DNA of 64,000 bases, from contig NC_083570.1 of assembly GCF_027579695.1 (NCBI RefSeq), forward strand, positions 99,894,963-99,958,962, read 5' to 3'. Origin of the DNA: Neoarius graeffei. Taxonomy: Eukaryota; Chordata; Actinopteri; Siluriformes; Ariidae. The translations under genes were made by a program, and so were the position numbers. Positions 1 through 10,915 of the stretch are shown piece after piece (position 1 is the stretch's first letter; each line of letters starts with the position of its first letter). Under the pieces are notes generated by a model. That model did not search any database. It was not told the DNA's origin and saw nothing but the letters and a program-made list of their open reading frames with translations.

Positions 1-430
1 CTATCAGGGAGTGTGAAGTATTCTTCAGAGATGATTGGGAGACAGATGTAAGTGCAGAAGGTGTGTTTATTAATACAAATGAAGACGGTAAACAATCCAG
101 AACAGCAGGCAAAATCGTAAAACAGTGCAATAGGCAATAGGTCGAGCGAGGAACAAACAGGCTATCGTAGACTCGGCAGAATCAAAGACGAGAAACAAGA
201 AATCAGGGATCAGGAAACCAAGCAAGGAAATAAGGCTCGGTAATGTGTCAGCAACACAACTCAATACTTCGCAAAGTAAGTTTATTTTCACAGTTTTTAT
301 ATAGGTGCACTGATTGTGCCTTAATCCTGTGCAGGTCCGAGTCGTTTACGGCACGCGCATGAGAGTCCGCTTGGCATGCGCACTGTCCGGAGCACACCCG
401 AGAGTCTATCTGATGCGTGTGCCAAGGCGC
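1..430. repeat. Diverged dispersed repeat, copy 1
   Basis: This stretch resembles 4751-5130 in order of motifs: a run with GGCAATAGGTCGAGCGAG followed by ACAAACAG, then ACTTCGCAAAGT, then a region ending in CACAGGTG and GACAC. The second copy has CAATGGTCAAGCGAGACACA, ACTTCACAAAGT and CACAGGTG. The ORFs here carry no recognisable domain. I infer an old interspersed element, possibly an LTR or non-autonomous DNA element, but cannot assign its class. Confidence 0.4.
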
Positions 431-445
431 ACAGGTGTGACACTC

Positions 446-702
446 TTGCATGAAATTAGTAGAAAAGTTAATGTAGATATAAATACCTTATGCCAAATTA
501 TTAAGGCATGTTACAAAAAAAAGAAAAAATCCGAGTCCTCGTCTCCATTTTCCGAGTCCTAATGCAGTTAATGCACGAGTCAGAGTCCAAGTCCAAGTCA
601 TCAGCGCTCAAGTCCGATTCGAGTCATGAGTCCTTAAAATTAGGGCATGAGTCGGACTCGAGTCCGAGTCCAGGGCTCGAGTACTACAAGCCTGATATAA
701 TA
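446..702. repeat. GAGTCC-rich dispersed repeat, copy 1
   Basis: The stretch contains many GAGTCC/GGACTC words and is repeated in diverged form at 52738-52925. The two share CTTGCATGAAATTA, GCATGTTACAAAAAAA, CTTAAAATTAGGGCA and the ending ACTCAAGTACTAC (here CTCGAGTACTAC). No coding potential is recognised. Confidence 0.6.
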
Positions 703-2009
703 CTATCCACATGTTCAAACCGGCAGGGTATGAATTCATTTATCGATACACTAATCTCTAATGTATATATATTTTCTATAGTTCCTCTGTGCTACTCTGT
801 GCTTTTATTATGGTCACAGACACCTAAAAACTTCCCCCTATTCACTTCTATAATCTACATGAACTAGACAGTCATTTCTTCAGGCGTTTAAGTACAGCCA
901 ACGTACCAGAAGCACAGATTAGTATCTACACAATAACTCCCAAAACATTCTGCTCCTTGTTCTATTTTAGCTTTCTGTTTGTGTAGTGCACTCAGTGTAC
1001 ATTTCCCCTCCAGTCTGTCCTGCTTTAACACACCAGATTTATCTGATCAGTGAACTAACAGGCCCTTCTTTATTCAACGTGGGTGTGTTAGAGCAGGAAA
1101 AACACTATAATATACAACGCAGGAGTCAAACAGGACCAGGATTGGGCAGGGCTGGGATAATCTATAGGGCCATGTGAGATAAGCACGATTTATGATTGAA
1201 ATTAATGACAGAACAAGCTAAACAGATTCTGTCTCAGGGTAAATGTACCATACATAAAATATAGCCAAATTCAAACATTTATGTCCCCTGAAACAATGAC
1301 ACGATGGTAAAGAAATGTAATTTATATCAAGACCTTAACTTTATTAGGTTTCACAGTAACACTCGACATTAATGTTCACTTTACTGGCATGATGTAACAC
1401 ATTAGTTAACTTGAACTTTAGCATTACTATACTATCAGAAACATGAACAAAGTACAGTAACTATCATTTCTATTAATTTATGTTTTCATGTTCATATCAT
1501 GAGTGATTAAAATAAAGATGAATGCTGGAAAGCATGTTTTAATATTTACACCTGTAAAGTTATTTTTAGTCATGGATTAAATGAACAGTCAATGCAGATG
1601 TATTTTTTAACATTTAAGCAAATCAAATTAAGATACGTGTTTACTTATTTGGGTATTTGGTTACCCTTGGGTCCATTCGAAATGGAAGGTTCCTGCCTTG
1701 TTGCCTTGCTGCCATAATAGACAGATGTCTTATAAGGCAGGACTTTAGACTGAAGGCATCTTCTCAGAACATTCATTTCAAACGACCTTTTAGGATGGCA
1801 TTTACAGTAACTTCTGACATCAGCACACCATGTATCGAAAGCTCGCTAATGTTAGCAAGTTGACTAACAGATGCATCACAAATCATATCAAACTAGAGAG
1901 AGACTGTGACAAAAGTCACAGTAATTTGCACTAGCTGTTACAAACTGGGACATCTGGTCATCATACCCTATAGATTCAGAACGGTAAGAGACAAAGAATG
2001 ATGCTTAGT
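703..2009. other. No gene or element recognised
   Basis: AT-rich sequence with only short ORFs, none with a recognisable motif. No splice-bounded exon or terminal inverted repeat was found. It may be unique intergenic DNA. Confidence 0.5.
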
Positions 2010-2091
2010 AAGGAAAAGTTGCGCCCTGCCACCCTGAACAAAATAAAACAAGAAGACAGTCATCTATATCCCCCGTCCTATATACCAACTA

Positions 2092-3742
2092 CAGTTAGGT
2101 CCATATATATTTGGACACTGACACAAATTTTGTTTTTTTTTTTACCTGTTTACTGAAACATATTCAAGTTATAGTTATATAATGGACATGGACATAAAGT
2201 CCAGACTTTCAGCTTTCATTTGAGGGTATCCACATTAAAATTGGATGAAGGGTTTAGGAGTTTCAGCTCCTTAACATGTGCCACCCTGTTTTTAAAGGGA
2301 CCAAAAGTAATTGGACAATTGACTCAAAGGCTATTTCATGGGCAGGTGTGGGCAATTCCTTCGTTATGTCATTCTCAATTAAGCAGATAAAAAGACCTGG
2401 AGTTGATTTGAGGTGTGGTGCTTGCATTTGGAAGATTTTGCTGTGAAGAAAACATGCGGTCAAAGGAGCTCTCCATGCAGGTGAAACAAGCCAGCCTTAA
2501 GCTGCGGAAACAAAAAACCCGTCCGAGAAATTGCTACAATATTAGGAGTGGCAAAATCTACAGTTTGGTACATCCTGAGAAAGAAAGAAAGCACTGGTGA
2601 ACTCATCAATGCAAAAAGACCTTGATGTCCACAGAAGACAACAGTAGTGGATGATCGCAGAATAATTTCCATGGTGAAGAGAAACCCCTTCACAACAGCC
2701 AACCAAGTGAACAACACTCTCCAGGAGGTAGGCGTATCAATATCCAAATCTACCATAAAGAGAAGACTGCATGAAAGTAAATACAGAGGGTTCACTGCAC
2801 GGTGCAAGCCACTCATAAGCCTCAAGAATAAAAAGGCTAGATTGGACTTTGCTAAAAAACATTTAAAAAAGCCAGCACAGTTCTGGAAGAACATTCTTTG
2901 GACAGATGAAACCAAGATCAACCTCTACCAGAATGATGGAAAGAAAAAAGTATGGCGAAGGCGTGGTACAGCTCATGATCCAAAGCATACCACATCATCT
3001 GTAAAACACAGCGGAGGCAGTGTGATGGCTTGGGCATGCATGGCTGCCAGTGGCACTGGGTCACTAGTGTTTATTGATGATGTGACACAGGACAGAAGTA
3101 GCCGGATGAATTCTGAGGTATTCAGAGACATACTGTGTGCTCAAATCCAGGCAAATGCAGCCAAACTGATTGGTCGGCGTTTCATAATACAGATGGACAA
3201 TGACCCAAAACATAAAGCCAAAGCAACCCAGGAGTTTATTAAAGTAAAGAAGTGGAATATTCTTGAATGGCCAAGTCAGTCACCTGATCTCAACCCAACT
3301 GAGCATGCATTTCACTTGTTAAAGACTAAACTTCAGACAGAAAGGCCCACAAACAAACAGCAACTGAAAACTGCTGCAGTAAAGGCCTGGCAGGGTATTA
3401 AAAAGGAGGAAACACAGTGTCTGGTGATGTCCATGAGTTCAAGACTTCAGGCAGTCATTGCCAACAAAGGGTTTTCAACCAAGTATTAGAAATGAACATT
3501 TTATTTACAATTATTTAATTTGTACAATTACTTTTGAGCCCCTGAAATGAAGGGATTGTGTTTAAAAAATGCTTTAGTTCCTCACATTTGTATGCAGTCA
3601 TTTTGTTCAACCCACTGAATTAAAGCTGAAAGTCTGAACTTCAACTGCATCTGAATTGTTTTGTTCAAAATTCACTGTGGTAATGTACAGGACCAAAATT
3701 AGAAAAATGTTGTCTCTGTCCAAATATTTATGGACCTAACTG
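2092..3742 (+). mobile_element. Tc1-like transposon, full length, inactivated
   Basis: The 1651-bp element is flanked by TA on both sides. Its ends are inverted repeats starting CAGTTAGGTCCATA; the right end reads TATGGACCTAACTG. It carries one transposase gene (2454-3489) with one frameshift and one stop in its first quarter, so this copy is not expected to make full-length protein. It inserted into the ACCAAGTTTCAA repeat. Confidence 0.93.
2454..3489 (+). pseudogene. Tc1 transposase, frameshift and stop in N-terminal part
   Basis: Tc1/mariner transposases bind the terminal repeats through paired helix-turn-helix domains and cut and rejoin DNA with a DDE nuclease. From the ATG at 2454 the reading starts MRSKELSMQVKQAS, then shifts frame near 2510 (continuing as KPVREIATILGVAKSTV, the HTH part). 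It hits TGA at 2623-2625 where Tc1 proteins usually have glycine, then stays open to the stop at 3487-3489. The catalytic core is intact: Asp in WTDE (codon 2906), Asp in DNDPKH (codon 3196) and Glu in DLNPTEH (codon 3301). The last two are separated by 34 residues, the Tc1 D34E signature. The C-terminus FSTKY is typical. Confidence 0.92.
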
Positions 3743-4430
3743 TATGTACCAAGTTTCAAGATATTATTTGTCACGTTTTTCAAGTTCTGCTGCAGGAAAC
3801 CAACCCTACCTCTTTTACACTGAACGTAGCATCCCATGGCATAAGCTCACCAGACCTTTGGTCCAGGTGAGCTAAAAATTAAAACTTCTCACATTTCTTA
3901 GTATCAAAAGGCACATATACATTACTTAACGCACATACCAACTTTCAAGACCGTACCACTCATAGTGTTCAAGTTCTGCTCTGGAAACAAAACCTACCCC
4001 AAGACTAACCTGAGAGACTAAGTCTGAAATTGTTTCCATGGAAACATGAAAAATTAAAATTTCTCAAAATTCTTAGGATGAAAAGGCACATCTCCATCAC
4101 CTTGTTAGCATGTGTACCAAGTTTCAAATCTGAATCATGAATAGTTTTGGATATATGCTTCGGAAATTAATATTACGCTTAGAAACTAACTCAAAATCTA
4201 TTTTTTATGTAAAAATTTTAAAAATGCTTTCTTTTTCAAAAATCCAAAATAGCAAAAGGCATCAGTTCACATGTTACTTGATATGTATACAAAGTTTCAT
4301 GAATATATCTTCAGTAGTTTTAAAGATATGGCCTGGAAACAAAAACACGACCGGACGGACGGACAGACAGATGGAACCCATGGGATAATAAAAGCAGAAA
4401 AGATTTTATTAAGAGCACATAAGCAAACAA

Positions 4431-4750
4431 CTGCGAGCTGGCCTAGTGGTTAGCATGTCCGCCTTTCGGTCGGGTCATGCCAAAGACCATCATAAAAATG
4501 GTACCTGCTGCCATCTGGCAAGGCATGCTGCAATACAGATGAGAGTAGAGAGTAAAACTCTTGCGGTTACCAGAGGACCAGCCCCCCACTGTAACCCTAG
4601 GTATATAATAGGTGGGAGGCCGAGGGCTACTGAAATGGAAATCAGCACCACACTCATGTGCCTCAAAGAGCTGGGTAGTACTGGGACAGGAGACTGCTTG
4701 GGAAGACCAGATCCTGGTGTGGGAGGGACTTTGACTTGACTTTGACACAG
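4431..4750 (+). repeat. tRNA-headed SINE of a second family
   Basis: It starts GCGAGCTGGCCTAGTGGTTA, a tRNA-like head with an A-box, but the B-box region is deleted after CCGCCTTTCGG. The body contains CCAAAGACCATCATAAAAAT and GGTACCTGCTGCCATCTGGC, and the tail is a TTGACTTGACTTTGAC simple repeat. An 8-bp repeat GCAAACAA flanks it (4423-4430 and 4751-4758), consistent with a target-site duplication. It differs from the abundant SINE family elsewhere in the window. Confidence 0.75.
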
Positions 4751-5130
4751 GCAAACAAATCCAACTCATGAGGCCAAAAGCAGAATCAAAAGCAGGCAAT
4801 GGTCAAGCGAGACACAAACAGAATGTCAAAGAGAGAGTCAAGGGGCAAAGTCCAAAAATACAAATCAAAGTCAAACCCAGTATGGAATAGCAATGTGAAA
4901 ACTATAAATGTTTGGTAAAGTCAGACAGGATAAATTGAGTGCTACTTCACAAAGTTTAGATGCAGTGAGAGTGCTTAAATAAGTGCAATGGTGATTGAGT
5001 TTAGGTGTGTGCAATCAGTAAATGGGAGCCTGTGAATGGTGAAGGGCAGGATGGGGGTTGTAGTTTACGACGGCTATGTTTGAATGCTGAATAGTGGAGT
5101 CTTGAGTGCTCACAGGTGCAGACATGACAC
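4751..5130. repeat. Diverged dispersed repeat, copy 2
   Basis: This is the partner of 1-430 by shared motif order (AAGCGAGACACAAACAG, ACTTCACAAAGT, CACAGGTG, ending TGACAC). It lies immediately 3' of the 4431-4750 SINE. Class unknown. Confidence 0.4.
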
Positions 5131-5210
5131 TTTGTAGCTAGTCTCTGGTTTGATGAGCTGTCTTTAGCTAAATCATTTGCATAAATGAAATGAAATTAAT
5201 TGAATGTGGA

Positions 5211-5552
5211 GGCGGCACAGTGGTGTAGTGGTTAGCGCTGTCACCTCACAGCAAGAAGGTTCTGGGCCGACGAGGGCCTTCCTGTGTGGAATTTGCATGT
5301 TCTCCCTGTGTCTGTGTGGGTTTCCTCCAGGTGCTCCGGTTTTCCCCAAAGTCCAAAGACATGCAGGTTAGGCTAATTGGTGGCTCTAAATTGACCGTAG
5401 ATGTGAGTGTGAATGGTTGTTTGTCTCTATATGTCAGCCCTGCGATGATCTGGTGATTTGTCCAGGGTGTACCTTGCCTCTCGCCCATAGTCAGCTATGA
5501 TAGGCTCCAGCTTGCCCACGACCCTGCACACGATAAGCGGTGATGGATGGAA
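5211..5552 (+). repeat. SINE family A copy
   Basis: Head GGCGGCACAGTGGTGTAGTG; the B-box is lost through a deletion (GTTCTGGGCCGACGAGG). The body and tail a are present, ending CGATAAGCGGTGATGGATGG. This GATGG-type end marks an older subtype than the copies ending in GATAATGAGATGAG. Confidence 0.88.
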
Positions 5553-5889
5553 ATGAATGTGATTGGCTGCAACAGAGGATCTTTCCTCATTCAAGTTTAG
5601 AGAACTAGGGTACCCAAACTAAAGCCTTTTTATATGTACATTTGCTCTCCTGCTGTATTTTTTCAAGTACTCACTTTGGTCTACTGAAATACTATGCCAG
5701 GCCTGCATCTGGGCCATGGATATTCAAGGTGGCTAAAGCAGAACACACCGACACATTCGTGTTGAAAGGATATGTTAAAAACATGAGTACAAAGTGCACT
5801 CTGTACTCTAACTGTTAGTGTCTTAAAGGTTTACATTTATATTTATTCTTTTGGCTGACATGATTGAATCTATGGCATAGCTCTCCAGG
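5553..5889. other. No gene or element recognised
   Basis: AT-rich spacer between a SINE and a LINE end. No ORF, repeat partner or regulatory element was identified. Confidence 0.5.
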
Positions 5890-6321
5890 TCATTGAGGCA
5901 TGCATGAACATGAATGACCTCAACAGACTATCTGTCTTCCACTCAAAGAGCTTATGAAGAATCCTGAGAATGTTCTGGCCAAACAAGATTATGAATGAAG
6001 AATTGGTACATAAATGCAAACAAGAAAGCATGGAAACCATACTTTTGAAAAGGAGATGGAAGTGCATAGGGCATGTCCTCAGAAGAGAAAAGGATAACAT
6101 CGCAAGAATAGCCCTACATTGGACACCTGAAGGTAAAAGGAAGTGTGGCAGGCCAAAGAACACCTGAAGGAGAACAGCTGAAGGAGAGTTGAAGGCTCAA
6201 CAACATACATGGGGTACCATCCAGAGGCTGGCCCAGAACAGACAAGAGTGGAAAAACTTCATTGCTGCCCTACATGCCAGTTGGCATAGCAGGCATTAAG
6301 TAAATAAGTAAGTAAGTAAGT
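5890..6321 (+). pseudogene. Non-LTR retrotransposon 3' end (C-terminal ORF2 remnant)
   Basis: Translation gives the characteristic C-terminal region of a non-LTR retrotransposon polyprotein: NEELVHKCKQESMETI, RRWKCIGHVLRR and GKRKCGRPKNT. A TGA stands where a Trp is normal (NT*RR), followed by a readable tail TWGTIQRLAQNRQEW. The element ends in a TAAGTAAG simple repeat (6298-6321), typical of LINE 3' ends. The endonuclease and RT domains are absent, so it is 5'-truncated. I cannot fix the clade from this piece. Confidence 0.8.
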
Positions 6322-6400
6322 ATTTGGCCGACATATTACGATAAAAGCTAACTCGGGTCTACATTCTGAGTAACTATGTACGTTACTCATTCTTGTTTCT

Positions 6401-6760
6401 TCCATCCATTATCCATAACCACTTATCTTGTACAGGGTCGCAAGCAAGCTGGCACCTATCCCAGCTGACTATGGGCGAGAGGCGGGGTACACCCTGGGCA
6501 AGTCACCAGATCATCGCAGGGCTGACACATAGAGACAAACAACCATTTACACTCATGTTCACACCTACAGTCAAATTAGAGACACCAATTAGCCTAACCT
6601 GCATGTCTTTGGACTGTGGGGGAAATCGGAGGAAACCCACACAGACACGGGGAGAACATGTAAACTCCACACAGAAAGGCCCCCTTTGGCCACTGGGCTT
6701 GAACCCAGAACCTTCTTTCTGTGAGGCAACAGTGCTAACCACTACACCACTGTGCTGCCA
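6401..6760 (-). repeat. SINE family A copy with TSD
   Basis: Minus-strand copy beginning at the tail (TCCATCCATTATCC) and ending at the head (CACTGTGCTGCCA). TTGTTTCTT-like direct repeats lie on both sides (about 6392-6401 and 6764-6772). The tail is of the GATGG subtype. Confidence 0.9.
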
Positions 6761-6772
6761 TTTTTGTTTCTT

Positions 6773-7243
6773 ATCATCTAGAAAAATGTGACTTAGCAGC
6801 AGACAGCTAAAGGCTCTCACAGGCTCCTATAACCTTGAGGAATGTGTTTTTTATGCTTCACTATTATGTATTAAACATGGCCCATATGCCTTTGTTATCC
6901 CTTTTATGTGAGAACTAATCACCTCTTGAGTTGAACAATGATGTATGCTTAACAGTAAGGCTGTAATCAGGGGTTACATTCCAAAAATAAAATAGTCCCT
7001 GTGCAGATCAGGAAGGAAGTGATTAGGGAAACGACCCCCTACAACTCACAGACAAAGGAGAAGAAGGTATTTATGAACTAGATTGCACAAAGGACCAGCA
7101 TTTTTTGCACATGGTGGAATAGAAAACTTATTATGCATATTTATACTTAAACGTGGAGGCATTATTCTTTAAAATTAAAGAGGAATATACTGTAGATTGA
7201 AGAAAACTAGCTTAGAGTGGCTTAAATTCTTCTGCTACGACTA
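6773..7243. other. No gene or element recognised
   Basis: AT-rich spacer. No recognisable coding or repeat structure. Confidence 0.5.
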
Positions 7244-8207
7244 CAGTAGTGCTTGAAAATTTGTGAACCCTTTAGAATTTTCTATATTTCTGCATAAATA
7301 TGACCTAAAACATCATCAGATTTTCACACAAGTCCTAAAAGTAGATAAAGAGAATCCAGTTAAACAAATGAGACAAAAATATTATATTTGGTCATTTATT
7401 TATTGAGGAAAATGATCCAATATTACATGTCTGTGAGTGGCAAAAGTATGTGAACCTCTAGGATTAGCAGTTAATTTGAAGGTGAAATTAGAGTCAGGTG
7501 TTTTCAATCAATGGGATGACAATCAGGTGTGAGTGGGCACCCTGTTTTATTTAAAGAACAGGGATCTATCAAAGTCTGATCTTCACAACACATGTTTGTG
7601 GAAGTGTATCATGGCACAAACAAAGGAGATTTCTGAGGACCTCAGAAAAAATGTTGTTGATGCTCATCAGGCTGGAAAAGGTTACAAAACCATCTCTAAA
7701 GAGTTTGGACTCCACCAATCCACAGTCAGACAGATTGTGTACAAATGGAGGAAATTCAAGACCACTGTTACCCTCCCCAGGAGTGGTCAACCAACAAAGA
7801 TCACTCCAAGAGCAAGCTGTTTAATAGTCGGCAAGGTCACAAAGGACCCCAGGGTAACTTCTAAGCAACCAAAGGCCTCTCTCACATTGACTAATCTTAA
7901 AGTGCTGATGACACATTTTTGACATCTTTGGCGATGTTTTATAACATAAAAAGTAATTCCCGATGATCCATATATTAATTCACGAAGGCACCTATTTTAC
8001 AAGTTATGATGATAAATGCGGCTATTTGGGCAAATTTGACGGGGCTGCAGCACCCAGGAGACGAATGAGGAGGAGGAGCTATATGACGTCAGCGAAAGAA
8101 CCTTCCTCCTCACTTACCAGTTTGTTGTTGATGCGACAGGTGTTCAGTTTATCATTATTAGTATTTTATTAGACATTATTATACATTATTTTATATATAT
8201 AGTTATT

Positions 8208-8765
8208 ATGCCTTCGCGTTGTGTTGCCGGTTTTTGCTCCAAAACCCACAAGGATGGGGTAAGTTTATTCAAGTTTCCCAGCGATCCCGAGCTGCATGCG
8301 AAGTGGGTGAAGCAAGTCAGGCACACTCGTGACAAGTGGGAGCCCTCACCAACATCCGTCCTGTGCTCTGAACACTTCGATTTGGATTGTTTTGACACCC
8401 TTCCCAGCTTAAAAGAATCTCTTGGGTGTTCAGTTCAGCACAAACGTGTGTTACTACCATCAGCAGTGCCTACACAGTGTTGCCAGATTGAGAGGTTTCC
8501 CGCCCAGTTGGGCGGTTTCAAGTGCATTTTGGTGGGTTTTGAACATATTTTGGGCTGGAAAATGTCAGCAGTATCTGGCAACAGATACTGCTGACATTTT
8601 CCAGCCCAAAATATGTTCAAAACCCACCAAAATGCACTTGAAACCGACCAACTGGGCGGGAAACCTCCCAATCTGGCAACACTGCCAGTATTCCGGAGGG
8701 GGTCTACTAGTAGCTATGCCGGATCCAAAGACAGTCCTCCTGTCAGAACATGTGTTGTGAAATGA
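8208..8765 (+). pseudogene. THAP-domain gene fragment, split by a palindrome
   Basis: From ATG 8208 the protein begins MPSRCVAGFCSKTHKDG. Residues 1-89 form a THAP zinc finger: C2CH ligands Cys5, Cys10, Cys53 and His56, with FP at 23-24, Trp33 and Trp44. THAP domains bind DNA and occur in P-element-, Kolobok- and THAP9-type transposases. The domain ends with the hallmark AVPT (codons 8463-8474), where the 210-bp palindrome begins. Past the palindrome plus 3 bp, the reading continues in frame as VF (from 8688), completing an AVPTVF box, then 23 further codons to TGA at 8763-8765. No nuclease domain follows. The part after the palindrome may have been an exon end. Confidence 0.82.
8475..8684. 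mobile_element. Near-perfect 210-bp palindromic (fold-back) element
   Basis: Two 103-bp arms (8475-8577 and 8582-8684) are near-perfect reverse complements around a 4-nt GCAA loop. The outer ends are CAGTGTTGCCAG and CTGGCAACACTG. It sits between two codons of the THAP gene, flanked by ACA and CCA (possible 3-bp duplication with one change). The mirrored ORFs on both strands are by-products of the symmetry. Confidence 0.92.
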
Positions 8766-10348
8766 CATAAGATAAAAGGTACGTAGAGCTATAGATTCTA
8801 CATGATAATCATAAATGTAATCATAAAGTCGGCGTGATATCAGTCATGTATTTGCTTGTGAAAGCTTGCGGCTTTCATGTAACTGCCGCCTAGCAACGAG
8901 AGGCAAAGGGTAAAGAGGGTAGACTATCATAGATTCTATTCGGAAGAGATCAACACAATTCTAGACTCCCAGAAGAGGAAGAGCTAGCATTAGAGAGTTC
9001 ACCGGCATTTTCATGTGCCATTTCCATTGAGTAGAACCAGAGTAGAACAGCCAGTGAACCGCAGCGTGTTCTTCCGCTGACATCACAACATGGCCGCGAG
9101 CCACGGACCCAGTTTTCTTGCGCTGTGCAATTAAAAGTTGGATATTTGTGTAACAACAGCTTCTTTTCACGTAATTATAACAGAAATCTAACATGTTTGC
9201 CATGTTGTATAGTTTATTTAAGAAATTGCATAGAGTCATGTTCGTGTCATCAGCCCTTTAATGTTCATGAGTCCACCATCAGGAGAACACTGAACAACAA
9301 TGTTGTGCATGGCAGGGCTGCAAGGAGAAAGACACTGCTCTCCAAAAAGAACATTGCTGCTCGTCTGCAGTTTGCTAAAGATTATGCGGACAAGCCAGAA
9401 GGCTTTTGGAAAAATGTTTTGTGGACGGATGAGATCAAAATATAACATTTTGGTTTAAATGAGAAGCGTTATGTTTGGAGAAAGGAAAACACTGTATCCC
9501 ATCTGTGAAACATGGTGGTGGTAGTATCATGGTTTGGGCCTGTTTTGCTGCATCTGGGCCAGGACGGCTTGCCATCATTGATGGAACAATGAATTCTGAG
9601 TAATACCAGCGAATTCTAAAGGAAAATGTCAGGACATCTGTCCATGAACTGAATCTCAAGAGAAGGTGGGTCATGCAGCAAGAAAACGACCCTAAGCACA
9701 CAAATCGTTCTAACAAAGAATGGTTAAAGAAGAATAAAGTTAATGTTCTGGAATGGCCAAGTCAAAGTCCTGACCTTAATCCAATTGAAATGTTGTGGAA
9801 GGACCTGAAGCGAGCAGTTCATGTGAGGAAACCCACCAACATCCCAGAGTTGAAGCTGTTCTGTACGGAGGAATGGGCTAAAATTCCTCCAAGCCGGTGT
9901 GCAGGACTGATCAACAGTTACCGGAAACATTTAGTTGCAGTTATTGCTGCACAAGGGGGTCACACTGGCTACTGAAAGCAAAGGTTCACATACTTTTGCC
10001 ACTCACAGATATGTAATATTGGATCATTTTCCTCAATAAATAAATGACCAAGTATAATATTTGTGTCTCATTTGTTTAACTGGGTTCTCTTTATCTACTT
10101 TTAGGACTTGTGTCAAAATCTGATGGTGTTTTAGGTCATATTTATGCAGAAATATAGAAAATTCTAAAGGGTTCACAAACTTTTAAGCACCACTGTATAT
10201 AATGTTAAATGATCCTAAATTGTGCTTCGATGCACATTTTCATGTTGATTCACTGTCATGACAACTTTGGTCAAAAATAAACAGAAACATCTTTTGTAGC
10301 TATTTGGTTTATTCAAAAGTTTACTCTGTGCTACTTATTCAGTGTCCT

Positions 10349-10717
10349 CATCTCATTATCTCTAGCCGCTTTATCCTGTTCTACAGGGTCGCAGGCAAGC
10401 TGGTGCCTATCCCAGCTGACTACGGGTGAAAGGCGGGGTACACCCTGGACAAGTCGCCAGGTCATCACAGGGCTGACACATAGACACACAACCATTCACA
10501 CTCACATTCACACCTACGGTCAATTTAGAGTCACCAGTTAACCTAACCTGCATGTCTTTGGACTGTGGGGGAAACCGGAGCACCCGGAGGAAACCCACGC
10601 AGACACGGGGAGAACATGCAAGCTCCGCACAGAAAGGCCCTCGCCGGCCACGGGGCTCGAACCCAGACCTTCTTGCTGTGAGGTGACAGCGCTAACCACT
10701 ACACCACTGTGCCGCCC
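10349..10717 (-). repeat. SINE family A copy with 14-bp TSD
   Basis: Complete minus-strand copy from tail CATCTCATTATCTCTAGCCG to head TGTGCCGCCC. It is flanked by the perfect 14-bp repeat TTATTCAGTGTCCT (10335-10348 and 10718-10731), which shows insertion by target-primed reverse transcription. Confidence 0.95.
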
Positions 10718-10915
10718 TTATTCAGTGTCCTACAAGAAAAATATATAAAAGCAATCACATGGAGTTTACATATCTCCACGTTTTAGCTTTATAAATAAAC
10801 CTTTTTTTTCCCTTCATTATGAATCCATATTTCCCTTACAGCTGTTGGGTTGAGTTGCCATTCCCTCTTCAGGAAAGTACTCCTTATTGTTATGTTACTC
10901 TGCATTATTACACTG

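Larger units (their letters stand above)
2010..4390. repeat. Imperfect tandem repeat of ACCAAGTTTCAA units, split by a Tc1
   Basis: After the Tc1 at 2092-3742, units starting TACCAAGTTTCAAG (3748), TACCAACTTTCAAGACC (3947), TACCAAGTTTCAAATC (4113) and ATACAAAGTTTCATGA (4287) recur about every 165-200 bp. Most are followed by AAAAGGCACAT. The block ends in a GGACGGACGGACAGACAGATGG tract. The 60945-61155 repeat has a comparable CCAAGTTTTGTGAAATTC plus GGGACGGATGGACATCGCC ending, so the two may be related. Function unknown. Confidence 0.55.
7901..9257 (+). mobile_element. TTAA-flanked DNA transposon with THAP gene (Kolobok-like)
   Basis: Flanked by TTAA (7897-7900 and 9258-9261). Inverted ends are AGTGCTGATGACAC on the left and GTGTCATCAGCCCT on the right. 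TTAA duplications are known for piggyBac and Kolobok elements; Kolobok transposases also carry a THAP domain, and this element has one (8208-8765). I therefore infer Kolobok-like. No catalytic core is recognised, so it is probably an internally deleted copy. Confidence 0.72.
7611..9975 (+). pseudogene. Tc1 family 2 transposase, interrupted
   Basis: The N-terminal part starts at 7611 (MAQTKEISEDLRK) with the HTH region GYKTISKEFGLHQSTVRQIV. It runs to about residue 96, where the inserted transposon breaks it. It resumes at about 9262 with VHESTIRRTLNNN, reaches WTDEIKI and stops at TAA near 9443. There is a deletion between the WRKENT and PSVKH parts. The C-terminal part (9673-9975) contains DPKH and DLNPIEM. 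The protein is clearly dead. Confidence 0.88.
7244..10195 (+). mobile_element. Tc1 family 2, split by a TTAA-flanked transposon
   Basis: Ends are CAGTAGTGCTTGAAAATTTG and its inverted partner AAGCACCACTG, flanked by TA. The same family occurs at 22449-24396, 55097-56692 and, as a 5' fragment, 17078-17219. Removing 7901-9257 plus one TTAA restores collinearity with the other copies, so the Tc1 was here first. Confidence 0.9.

Noticed and set aside
1657..1863. 68-codon ORF (MVTLGSIRNGRFLPCC) as a host exon
   Set aside because: No splice-bounded limits, no recognised domain and no neighbouring exons. Insufficient support.
3748..4300. CRISPR-like array
   Set aside because: Units are 165-200 bp, diverged and without short conserved repeats and unique spacers; the genome is a vertebrate. 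It is an ordinary tandem repeat.
8422..8768. Similar ORFs on both strands (PPSWAVSSAFWWVLNIFWAG)
   Set aside because: Product of the palindrome symmetry at 8475-8684; there is no protein family.
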